From NCBI GenBank assembly GCA_030595765.1, contig JAUVCJ010000113.1, forward strand, positions 1 through 7,338: a stretch of DNA of 7,338 nt, in the 5' to 3' direction. Shown piece after piece: positions 1 to 6,174 of the stretch (positions are counted from its first letter, which is position 1; each line of letters opens with the position of its first letter). The position numbers and the translations under genes were made by a program. Below the pieces are notes generated by a model, which made no database searches, was not told where the DNA came from, and saw only the letters and a program-made list of their open reading frames with translations. The DNA is from Thermoplasmatota archaeon. Its GTDB lineage: Archaea > Thermoplasmatota > Thermoplasmata > GCA-020350865 > JAUVCJ01.

Positions 1-211
1 GTATGAATGAGCTTGCGAATGAGTAGGGGATAGACGATAGCGCTCATGCCTTGATGAGGGCATCGGATACTCCCTGTGTGAATGAGTTTGCGAATGAGAG
101 GGGGTAGACGATAGCGCTCATGCCTTGATGAGGGCATCGGATACTCCCTGTGTGAGTGAGCTTGCGAATGAGCCGGGCATTTGCCCCCATGCGAATGAAT
201 TTGCCTATGAG
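1..211. repeat. Tandem repeat array, unit about 75 bp
   Basis: A 20-bp box reading TGAATGAGYTTGCGAATGAG lies at 4-23 and 79-98, with one mismatch at 153-172 and as a degenerate copy at 192-211. The first two intervals (24-78 and 99-152, 55 and 54 bp) are almost identical, so this is a true tandem repeat. The third interval is only 19 bp and unrelated; it holds a GGGCA-TT-TGCCC hairpin at 175-186. Each box contains an internal duplication of the AATGAG motif, 12 bp apart. The full intervals contain a TGCC/GGCA stem with an 8-nt loop. The array probably starts before the window, because copy 1 begins at the edge. The periods of 75 and 74 bp shift the reading frame between copies, so the repeat is unlikely to be coding. 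Its function is unknown. Confidence 0.85.
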
Positions 212-372
212 GGCAGGGTGCAAATCGCCAAGGGGCAATTATATCTTGCGGTGGATGATGAGTTAGAGTGGATGCTACTAAGCATTTGCAAGATCTGATG
301 GAAAAATCATGCACCACTAACAGAATAACTATATGCTCAAGTGAATATTTGGAATAACGAAAGGAAATTGCA
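212..372. other. Non-coding stretch between repeat array and broken gene
   Basis: No convincing gene is seen here. The only visible signal is a possible promoter for the following plus-strand gene remnant: AACTATATGC at 326-335, about 40 bp before the ATG at 373. A weak ribosome site, AAAGGA, lies at 360-364, just before that ATG. Confidence 0.5.
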
Positions 373-789
373 ATGGCAAGTTTGGGTGATGTCAAGGCGA
401 AGCTGGTGGTGTATCCAGTTCTGCTGTTGCTTGTGATCTCTGTGTTTGCGGTGCAGTATGTCAATTTTAATTCATATCTGGAGGATGTTGGCCCTTTTGG
501 ACTGGATGGCACTGGTGGGGGAGGATACGAAGCTGTTCAGGGCAGTGTTCCAGGCACTGTCGCCTACCTTGAGGAGAACACCGGCTCTAATAATTGACAT
601 CGACCTTTCAGAGCTCAAAGTGGTAAGCTTAACTGCAGTTCTGTCTTGGGAAGATGAAGAGCCAGAACCATTTCTGACAAATCAACTAGGCTCGTTCTAG
701 CTCTCTTTGACCTCGCCTACCGGGCTTCAATATGAGAGCGAGATGGTTGGCAACCCCAGGGTAATACCCCATCCATATTGACTACATAA
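373..789 (+). pseudogene. Decayed gene for a small membrane-anchored or secreted protein
   Basis: The first frame opens at ATG 373 and gives a hydrophobic N-terminal segment (about residues 10-28, a signal or anchor helix), then a Gly-rich stretch and VPGTVAYLEENTGS before TGA at 595-597. The sequence resumes plausibly one frame over from about 588 with DIDLSELKVVSLTAVLSWED and TNQLGSF. It hits TAG at 698-700, then continues in that frame with LSLTSPTGLQYESEMVGN. After the C-run at 754-757 the original frame restores PQGNTPSILTT and ends at TAA 787-789. The composite is about 139 codons. The middle resembles beta-sandwich segments (L-x-W-x-D-E-x-E, TNQ, S-L-T-S-P-x-G) that I associate with secreted archaeal proteins; this is recalled pattern, not a search result. 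Two frameshifts plus a stop indicate a pseudogene, although assembly errors could explain part of it. Confidence 0.65.
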
Positions 790-872
790 GCTGTAGTTTC
801 CAGGCAGACTAACGCTTAGGTTGGGTGTTGAAAACACATCATACTGGTATAAGCATAGAATCGACGAGTGCA

Positions 873-1934
873 TCATGCGTACTCTTCGATATCCTCTTCG
901 ATATCCTCTCCGCCGTCCTCTTCAACGAGCTCATCATCCTCGTAGTAAACCTCATCCTCAATGGGTTCAACAGGCGCTGCTGATGGGGAGCCAACACCCT
1001 GACCAACTACCTCGGTGCTCTGGTGGGGATGTACGATGACCCAGGCATTCTCTATCTCGCCCTCGAAGCGGATATGATCCCCAACCTTGAACTCGTTCTC
1101 ATGTTCGGCAAAGAACAGTACCCATTCAACAAAGGGTGGGATCTCTTCATCCTCGGTATACTCGCCTGGAGGCTCGTTGAACTGAACCACGAACTTCTGG
1201 CCGTCTGGAAACTCCTCTACAGGCTCCTTGGAAACTACAATGCCCTCATATTGGCCAGTCTCCACAACAGACTTTCGCCTGGAAAGGATAATGAAGACAA
1301 TGCCGACTATCAACGGAATACTTCCGATAACGCCAGCAGTCTGGTCCAGGTGGCCATAGACCCTGAATGAGGTTGTTGATACCCATATGTGCAATGGATT
1401 GTGAATGTAAGAACCAAGTGCGATGAAAGCTCCAACCAGGAGCAAGATCACACCAATCCAGAAAAAGATGTTGAACTTATCCAAAGAAGCTACCAATTCC
1501 TCCTCTTCTTCCTCTAGGACAGGCACAGGAGCTGGTGGAGTGTCCTCCTCTACCTCTTCAATGACCTCAACGACTTCTTCAATAATCTCATCACCAGAAG
1601 TCTCCTCGACTATCTGGACATAATCCTCGTCGAGTTCTTCCTCTGGGGTTTCTACGTCTTCATCTTCGAGTAAGGTGTCATCCTCGGAAACATCCTCAGG
1701 GGCTTCCGCCTCTGCGGTTTCCTCCTCGTCAACATCAAACTCCTGGCCACAGTGTGGGCACTGGGATACCATTCCTTTGATGGTGCCCTGGCAAGATGGG
1801 CATTCATACTCGAGGTCGTCCTCGCCCTCTTCGCCCAATTCAAACTCCTGGCCACAGTGAGAGCACTCTGAAACAAGACCCTGCAACGTGCCGCCACAGG
1901 ATGGGCATTCATATTCTTCTAAATCGTCGGCTAT
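873..1934 (-). CDS. Double zinc-ribbon, two-helix membrane protein with acidic tail
   Basis: Unrecognised family; function unknown. Counting from the ATA at 1934-1932, it has 353 residues. Two zinc ribbons come first: Cys10/13 with Cys24/27, and Cys45/48 with Cys59/62. They are near copies of each other with a 35-residue offset (EYECPSC...HCGQEF in both). A very acidic linker (about 67-150) follows, then two transmembrane helices (about 155-177 and 200-218), a mixed beta-rich domain (about 225-310) and an acidic tail to the end. The SRRKS after helix 2 suggests both termini are cytoplasmic. The nearest conventional start, TTG at 1886, would delete the first CPSC and break ribbon 1, so the start must lie upstream. 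The frame opens only after the TAA at 1946-1944, which ends the 60-aa gene. The only plausible site is ATA at 1934, preceded by AAGGTGG. The gene is probably cotranscribed with the 60-aa gene. Confidence 0.8.
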   Translation of the reverse strand: MADDLEEYECPSCGGTLQGLVSECSHCGQEFELGEEGEDDLEYECPSCQGTIKGMVSQCPHCGQEFDVDEEETAEAEAPEDVSEDDTLLEDEDVETPEEELDEDYVQIVEETSGDEIIEEVVEVIEEVEEDTPPAPVPVLEEEEEELVASLDKFNIFFWIGVILLLVGAFIALGSYIHNPLHIWVSTTSFRVYGHLDQTAGVIGSIPLIVGIVFIILSRRKSVVETGQYEGIVVSKEPVEEFPDGQKFVVQFNEPPGEYTEDEEIPPFVEWVLFFAEHENEFKVGDHIRFEGEIENAWVIVHPHQSTEVVGQGVGSPSAAPVEPIEDEVYYEDDELVEEDGGEDIEEDIEEYA

Positions 1935-1937
1935 AGT

Positions 1938-1945
1938 ACCACCTT
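1938..1945 (-). promoter_or_regulatory. Shine-Dalgarno site that points to an ATA start
   Basis: On the minus strand AAGGTGGT overlaps the stop codon of the 60-aa gene. Five bases separate AGGTG from the ATA at 1934-1932. The same motif and the same 5-base gap precede the ATG of porA (GGGAGGTGG, then ATG at 3309). This is the main reason for choosing ATA as the start. Confidence 0.55.
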
Positions 1946-2126
1946 ACTTGTTATCTGAGATCTTCGGGTCAGGTTTTGGTCTGCTACACACGGCATATTC
2001 GTCGCCGTCAAAGAACACGTCCAGATGAGGGTTGGCTTCTTGAATGGACTGGATAGCTTCTATCACGTCTTGAAGGGTGAGAGAATTATCCTCCCTGTCA
2101 ATTTTCAGCTCAACCGTTTTGTTCAT
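1944..2126 (-). CDS. Small hypothetical protein, 60 aa
   Basis: Not recognised. The start is ATG at 2126, with an excellent ribosome site AGGAGGGG at 2142-2135 on the minus strand, so it is very likely translated. The product is soluble and charged: an N-terminal strand (MNKTVELKIDRED), a predicted helix (LQDVIEAIQSIQEANPH), a second strand (LDVFFDGDEYAVC) and a Lys/Pro-rich tail. No membrane segment is seen; there is a single Cys near residue 47. It lies 9 nt upstream of the zinc-ribbon gene and in the same frame, so the two are probably one transcriptional unit, and readthrough of its TAA would fuse them. Confidence 0.75.
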   Translation of the reverse strand: MNKTVELKIDREDNSLTLQDVIEAIQSIQEANPHLDVFFDGDEYAVCSRPKPDPKISDNK

Positions 2127-2176
2127 CCAGCCGTCCCCTCCTAATAGCGGGCAAACGTGCTGCCATCAGTGCAGTA

Positions 2177-2206
2177 CAATATAATAAGCTTGGGGCTATA
2201 AAAATC
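2177..2206 (-). promoter_or_regulatory. Candidate TATA-box promoter for the minus-strand gene pair
   Basis: Read on the minus strand, GATTTTTATAG (2206-2196) and CTTATTATATTGT (2189-2177) both resemble archaeal TATA boxes. They lie 50-80 bp upstream of the ATG at 2126. The first is preceded by a purine-rich CAAAG that could act as a BRE. I cannot tell which one is used. Confidence 0.45.
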
Positions 2207-2387
2207 TTTGCAACGAGAAACATGGCCAGTAAAGGACTGTTCTAGTGTAAAAACGTATTATTGGGTAAAAACCCCGAGCAATTGCCAAACAGATGATAAA
2301 CCAAAACAAGGATCTCGTGAGCCTCAAATTGGGTAATGAGGGAAAGAATGGCTGAGCCAGACATGAATAATAACCCTTTCTACTACA

Positions 2388-2400
2388 CATTTTTATACTA
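2388..2400 (+). promoter_or_regulatory. Candidate TATA box of the por operon
   Basis: CATTTTTATACTA resembles an archaeal TATA box. Transcription starting about 25 bp downstream would give a short leader that just contains the ribosome site GGAGG at 2431-2435, nine bases before the GTG of porG. Confidence 0.55.
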
Positions 2401-2444
2401 TCATTCCATAGGCAGAATCATACTTAGAAAGGAGGAATCCAGAC

Positions 2445-3029
2445 GTGATAGAAATACGATTTCACGGAAGGGGCGGCCAAGGCGCCCAGGTCGCTTGCAA
2501 GGTTCTAGCAGATGCAAGCTTTCGGGAAGGAAAGGAAGTTCAAGCCTTTCCCTTCTTCGGAGTTGAGCGCAGGGGAGCGCCAGTGACCGCTTACACCAAA
2601 ATCGATGACAGACCCATCAGGGTCAAGTCTCAGATATACGAGCCGGACCATGTTGTGGTACTGGATGAGTCCCTGCTTAAAAGCGTGGATGTAGCCAACG
2701 GCCTTAAGGATGGAGGGTTCATCGTGATAAATACGGTGAAGGACCCCCAGGACTTTAGGCAACGTTATCCCAATGCCAGGATTGCAACGGTTGATGCCAC
2801 CGGTGTTGCCATGTCACACGGGCTCGGAAGCAAGATTTCACCCATTGTGAACACCTCCATACTGGGAGCGTTGGCAAAGGCTAGTGGGATCGTAACCATC
2901 GATTCGATCCAAGCGGCCATAAGGGAAGTAACTCCAAGGAATAAGGAGGAGAACGCCCGGGCATCTCTAGATGCATACAACAACACCAGAACCTGGGAAG
3001 ACACCAATGACCCATCGGGAGGGAACTAA
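2445..3029 (+). CDS. porG: Pyruvate (2-oxoacid):ferredoxin oxidoreductase, gamma subunit
   Basis: This is the gamma subunit of the cytoplasmic enzyme that converts pyruvate and CoA to acetyl-CoA, CO2 and reduced ferredoxin, or runs the reverse carboxylation. In the family this domain contributes to CoA-related binding and packing of the complex. The 194 residues match the usual PorG size. The hallmark GRGGQG lies at residues 8-13 and the strongly conserved FFGVERRGAPV at 37-47; a second typical stretch is the late SPIVNTSILGALAKASG. The GTG start at 2445 is set by AAAGGAGG at 2428-2435. It is the first gene of a tight gamma-delta-alpha-beta cluster; the next gene starts one base after its stop. 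Substrate choice cannot be read from sequence: a 2-ketoisovalerate enzyme (VorG) is the main alternative. Confidence 0.93.
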   Translation: MIEIRFHGRGGQGAQVACKVLADASFREGKEVQAFPFFGVERRGAPVTAYTKIDDRPIRVKSQIYEPDHVVVLDESLLKSVDVANGLKDGGFIVINTVKDPQDFRQRYPNARIATVDATGVAMSHGLGSKISPIVNTSILGALAKASGIVTIDSIQAAIREVTPRNKEENARASLDAYNNTRTWEDTNDPSGGN

Positions 3030-3030
3030 G

Positions 3031-3312
3031 ATGAAAACATACCAAGAGATTACCATCACACCCATCAACAACGTCGATTCCAGAGCGGTCAAGACAGGAG
3101 CCTGGAGAACCTGGAGACCGGTATTAATACCTGAGAAATGCATACATTGCTACAAATGCTGGAAGGTATGTCCAGACGTGGCAATATCCGTTGAATCTCC
3201 TGAGGAGAAGTCACTACCAGTATGGGACTATGATTATTGCAAGGGCTGTGGGCTTTGTGCCTTCGAGTGCCCAAAAGATGCCATTGAGATGCAAAGGGAG
3301 GTGGACCAATGA
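3031..3312 (+). CDS. porD: Pyruvate (2-oxoacid):ferredoxin oxidoreductase, delta (ferredoxin-like) subunit
   Basis: This is the small electron-transfer subunit that carries two [4Fe-4S] clusters from the TPP site towards ferredoxin. It has 93 residues, the normal size. Two classic cluster motifs are present: Cys37-x2-Cys40-x2-Cys43-x3-Cys47-Pro and Cys70-x2-Cys73-x2-Cys76-x3-Cys80-Pro, with all eight ligands intact. The segment GAWRTWRPVLIPEKC before the first motif is typical of PorD. The ATG at 3031 is chosen over an upstream in-frame ATG inside porG because GGGAGGG (3017-3023) lies seven bases before it, and because family members begin near here. Its TGA overlaps the porA start (ATGA), suggesting translational coupling. 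VorD is the alternative. Confidence 0.93.
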   Translation: MKTYQEITITPINNVDSRAVKTGAWRTWRPVLIPEKCIHCYKCWKVCPDVAISVESPEEKSLPVWDYDYCKGCGLCAFECPKDAIEMQREVDQ

Positions 3313-4505
3313 GAAAAGTAGTAACTGGCAACATGGCCGCAGCCATTGGAGCCAAGCTATGCAAACCGGACGTTATCTCGGCCTACCCCATAACCCCGCA
3401 GACCACGATCGTGGAATACATTGCCGATTTCGTAGCCGATGGCAGCCTCAAGACCCAGTATGTCAAGGTCGAAAGCGAGCATTCTGCCATGGCTGCATGC
3501 ATCTCGGCCTCCAACCTTGGGGTCAGGACATTCACTGCAACCTCCTCTCACGGACTTCTTCTGATGCATGAAATGCTTGGCTGGGCCAGTGGAGCAAGGC
3601 TTCCTGTGGTCATGGTCAACGTCAACAGGGCCATTGGCCCCCCTTGGAGCGTTTGGGTCGACCATCTGGATGCCATCATGCAAAGAGATACAGGATGGAT
3701 ACACATATTCGCAGAGAACAATCAAGAAGTTCTTGACTCCATGATAATGATGTATAAGATCTGCGAGGATCACGACGTTCTCCTTCCTGGAATGATCCAT
3801 GAGGATGCATTCTATCTCTCCCATACAAGCGAACCCGTGGATATCCCTGACCAATCCAAGGTGGATGAGTTCCTTCCAAAGTACAAAGCCCTGGTCAAGA
3901 TGGACTTGGACAATCCATTGGGCTTTGGCTCACTGGTCATGCCAGACAACTACATGGAGTTCAGGTACAAGATCGCGCTAGCTATGGACAACGTAAGAGA
4001 GAAGATAATTGAGGTCGATGCCGACTTCAAGCGGCTATTCGGCCGTAGCTACGGCGGCATGCTGGACCTGTATCGTTGTGAGGATGCTGAATATGTCCTG
4101 TTGGGAGCTGGAACCACTGCTTCTACTGTTCGCGAAGTCGTGGATGAATTGCGTGAGCAGGGAAAGAAGGTGGGCTTGGCTCGCCTCAGGGTCTTTAGAC
4201 CTTTCCCTTACGAAGAGATAAGAAAACTAGCAAGGTCTGTCAAGGCAATTGGAGTGTTTGAAAGGGCCTTCGCATTCGGCTACATGGGTCCGTTCATGGC
4301 TGAGATCGGTGGAGCGCTTTATAACACCGACATCAGAATACCCATCAAGGACTACATCATAGGCCTTGGCGGCAGGGATGTGAGGACAAAGCACATCCAC
4401 GCCATATTCAATGACCTGGAAAAAATTGCAAACTCCGGCAAACTGGACAAGGAGCTCAAATGGTTCGGTCTTAATGACGGCAACAGGCCTGAGGAGGAGA
4501 TGTAA
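3309..4505 (+). CDS. porA: Pyruvate (2-oxoacid):ferredoxin oxidoreductase, alpha subunit
   Basis: The alpha subunit holds the pyrimidine-binding part of the TPP site and pairs with PorB. The 398 residues match the normal length. Diagnostic motifs are the N-terminal GNMAAAIGA, SAYPITPQTT (24-33), KVESEHSAMA (53-62; the Glu pair is where the family's TPP-activating glutamate is found, by analogy), TATSSHGLLLMHEML, and NVNRAIGPPWSVWVDHLDA followed by QRDTGWIHIFAENNQEVLD. The C-terminal transketolase-like domain begins near YVLLGAGTTASTVREVVDEL and includes ARLRVFRPFPYEEI. The ATG at 3309 overlaps the porD stop and follows GGGAGGTGG at 3296-3304. The stop lies immediately before porB. No lesion is seen. 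Substrate preference (pyruvate versus branched 2-oxoacids) is not proven. Confidence 0.94.
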   Translation: MRKVVTGNMAAAIGAKLCKPDVISAYPITPQTTIVEYIADFVADGSLKTQYVKVESEHSAMAACISASNLGVRTFTATSSHGLLLMHEMLGWASGARLPVVMVNVNRAIGPPWSVWVDHLDAIMQRDTGWIHIFAENNQEVLDSMIMMYKICEDHDVLLPGMIHEDAFYLSHTSEPVDIPDQSKVDEFLPKYKALVKMDLDNPLGFGSLVMPDNYMEFRYKIALAMDNVREKIIEVDADFKRLFGRSYGGMLDLYRCEDAEYVLLGAGTTASTVREVVDELREQGKKVGLARLRVFRPFPYEEIRKLARSVKAIGVFERAFAFGYMGPFMAEIGGALYNTDIRIPIKDYIIGLGGRDVRTKHIHAIFNDLEKIANSGKLDKELKWFGLNDGNRPEEEM

Positions 4506-5420
4506 ATGGCAAAACTTACCATACCAAAGGAAGAGATCATGAGCCCAGGACACATGGGCTGCCAGGGCTGCGGTGCTACCATGGCCATGCGCTATGCATT
4601 GAAGGCTCTTGGAAAGAAGACCATGATCAGTGTCCCAGCCTGCTGCTGGGCGATCATACCGGGTGCCTGGCCAAATACCTGCATGCAAATACCCATGCAA
4701 TACACTGCCTTCGAGGTCACAGGTGCATCCATTTCCGGAATTAGAGCTGCTCTTGATTCCCAGGGGATGCAGGACGTCAACGTAGTGGGTTGGGCTGGAG
4801 ACGGTGGAACCGTGGACATAGGCATCCAGGCGCTTTCTGGCATGATAGAACGCGGTCACAACGTCATCTACATCTGTTACGACAATGAGGCCTACATGAA
4901 TACTGGCATCCAAAGATCAGGCTCCACCCCATACGGGGCATGGACCACAACAACTCCAGTAGGCACCACAGAGTACTGGGAGGAAGGCCAGAAAAAGAAT
5001 CTTATGGAGATAGTAGTCGCGCACAGACTACCATATGCTGCCACCGCATCTGTTGCGTACCCTGAAGACTTCATCAAGAAGCTCAATAAATGCCTGGAGA
5101 TCCCTGGGCCTAAATTCTTCCAGGTCTATGCTCCCTGCCCAACAGGTTGGAAAAGCAGCCCCGAGCTTAGTATGGATCTTGCCCGCAAGGCCGTGACCAC
5201 CAGAGCTTTCCCGATCTACGAGGTTGAGCATGGCAAATACAAGATCAACCGGAAGCCTGAGAAAACCCCACTTTCGGAGTATCTCATGCTTCAAGGCAGG
5301 TTCAAGCACCTTCCAGAGAAGGAAGTAGAGTTCCTGGATGCCCACTACGAAAAAGAGTGGAAAGCGCTTCTTAAATTGGAAGAGATGACCCAGGATGAAT
5401 CGCTAGGCAACTTCATGTAA
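4506..5420 (+). CDS. porB: Pyruvate (2-oxoacid):ferredoxin oxidoreductase, beta subunit
   Basis: The beta subunit binds the TPP diphosphate with Mg2+ and a proximal [4Fe-4S] cluster. The 304 residues are normal for the family. The TPP motif is GDGGTVDIG (98-106), with the usual downstream YDNEAYMNTG (125-134). Cluster ligands fit Cys19 and Cys22 (GHMGCQGCGA), a Cys in PACCW (46/47) and Cys211 (APCPTGW). The double Cys at 46-47 makes the third ligand ambiguous. The ATG follows the porA TAA with no gap, and GGAGGAG at 4493-4499 supplies the ribosome site. It is the fourth and last catalytic subunit; a TPR gene with its own SD follows 16 nt or more downstream. Confidence 0.94.
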   Translation: MAKLTIPKEEIMSPGHMGCQGCGATMAMRYALKALGKKTMISVPACCWAIIPGAWPNTCMQIPMQYTAFEVTGASISGIRAALDSQGMQDVNVVGWAGDGGTVDIGIQALSGMIERGHNVIYICYDNEAYMNTGIQRSGSTPYGAWTTTTPVGTTEYWEEGQKKNLMEIVVAHRLPYAATASVAYPEDFIKKLNKCLEIPGPKFFQVYAPCPTGWKSSPELSMDLARKAVTTRAFPIYEVEHGKYKINRKPEKTPLSEYLMLQGRFKHLPEKEVEFLDAHYEKEWKALLKLEEMTQDESLGNFM

Positions 5421-5422
5421 TT

Positions 5423-5430
5423 CGGAGGGG
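5423..5430 (+). promoter_or_regulatory. Shine-Dalgarno site of the TPR gene, decides its start
   Basis: CGGAGGGG lies just after the porB stop. At normal distance downstream the open frame offers ATC (5437), ATA (5440) and ATC (5443), but no ATG, GTG or TTG. The first legal codon, TTG at 5473, is 42 bases away and has only a weak site of its own. Confidence 0.6.
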
Positions 5431-5436
5431 CAGGAC

Positions 5437-6174
5437 ATCATAATCAGCTCGGACCTCAAGAGAATTCACGCTTTGCTTACTGGCGAGGAGCTGGCAAAAG
5501 AAGGACTTTTCCGCATACTGGCCAGGCTGTATGAGCTTTCTTCGATAGAGTTGGGCAAAGAGGACATGTCAAGCCTAGAAAATGCCCTGACAATCATCAG
5601 AGACGGCGACAAGATCCCAAGAGAGGAGCTGTTCCTGATGAGACTTGGCGATTCATTCTTCAACATCAAGAACTACAGACTGGCACTGGAGGCTTATGAA
5701 GAAGCCTGCGTGCTTGACCCTGAAAGCAAGGTACTTGCCAATAACTCCGCAGTCACAATGGTAAAGCTTGGAGACCTGGAGGCAGGCATTGATAGGTACA
5801 AAAAACTGCTTTCGAGGCATCCAGACTATGCAAATGCATGGTTCAACCTTGGTAAGGCCTATAATAAGTTCGGAAAACCCAGAAAAGCACTGCACGCCTT
5901 CAAGAAAGCCACCCAGATCGCACCTGAGAACAAGAGCGCGTGGAACAACCGAGGAGTGATGTGCAGGCAATTTGGCAAGTTCAAGGAGGCCATAATGTGC
6001 TATGACAAAGCCATTGAGGCAATGCCGGATTACGAATGGGCCTGGCACAACAAGGGCGTTGTCCTTGAGGAGCTTAAAAGGTATGACGAGGCTAGAGTTT
6101 GCTACAATCAAGCCCTGAAAGTCAACCCGGACTTCTCGCCTGCAAGGCTGTCACTGATGGACATGGAGCAGTAG
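5437..6174 (+). CDS. TPR-repeat protein at the end of the por operon
   Basis: A tetratricopeptide-repeat protein, a fold that binds protein partners; no catalytic motif is seen. Counting from the TTG at 5473 it has 233 residues. About 50 helical residues are followed by five 34-residue TPR units near 51-84, 85-118, 119-152, 153-186 and 187-220, each with the expected W/L-G-A-A-P pattern (NAWFNLGKAYNKFGKPRKAL is a textbook unit). There is no signal peptide or membrane helix, so it is cytoplasmic. The SD at 5423-5430 implies a start near 5437-5440 on ATC or ATA, adding 11-12 residues (IISSDLKRIHA). If TTG 5473 is used the leader is untranslated. The gene sits in the por transcript without a visible promoter, suggesting a partner role for the oxidoreductase or its assembly; this is inference. 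It ends in TAG, back to back with the next gene's stop. Confidence 0.85.
   Translation: MIISSDLKRIHALLTGEELAKEGLFRILARLYELSSIELGKEDMSSLENALTIIRDGDKIPREELFLMRLGDSFFNIKNYRLALEAYEEACVLDPESKVLANNSAVTMVKLGDLEAGIDRYKKLLSRHPDYANAWFNLGKAYNKFGKPRKALHAFKKATQIAPENKSAWNNRGVMCRQFGKFKEAIMCYDKAIEAMPDYEWAWHNKGVVLEELKRYDEARVCYNQALKVNPDFSPARLSLMDMEQ

Larger units (their letters stand above)
2127..2444. other. Divergent intergenic region
   Basis: This stretch separates the minus-strand gene pair from the por operon. It carries promoter-like sequences for both directions near its two ends. The middle (about 2210-2380) is AT-rich and shows no convincing gene, RNA gene or strong inverted repeat. Short open frames here lack ribosome sites and have unnatural composition. 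Confidence 0.6.

Noticed and set aside
1..211. CRISPR array
   Set aside because: The first two intervals between the repeated boxes are the same sequence rather than unique spacers, and the box is not a typical CRISPR repeat; no cas genes are seen.
44..238. 64-aa minus-strand reading frame across the repeat
   Set aside because: The repeat copies fall in different frames (periods of 75 and 74 bp), so the frame is a by-product of the repeat; no ribosome site is seen.
826..838. GTGTT-GAA-AACAC hairpin as terminator of the zinc-ribbon gene
   Set aside because: The stem is only 5 bp of mixed composition and is not followed by a T-run on the minus strand.
1023..1860. Plus-strand frames opposite the zinc-ribbon gene
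   Set aside because: Ser/Thr-rich or random products that are the complement of the acidic coding stretch; no ribosome sites.
1652..1912. Minus-strand frame starting at ATG 1912 as the start of the zinc-ribbon gene
   Set aside because: This ATG is out of frame with the zinc ribbons; the product in that frame is a basic shadow without domains.
2196..2390. 64-aa minus-strand frame in the divergent intergenic region
   Set aside because: No ribosome site, odd composition, and it covers the TATA-like elements of both flanking units.
3357..5345. Long minus-strand frames opposite porA and porB
   Set aside because: They are antisense shadows of strongly conserved por genes and contain no recognisable motif.
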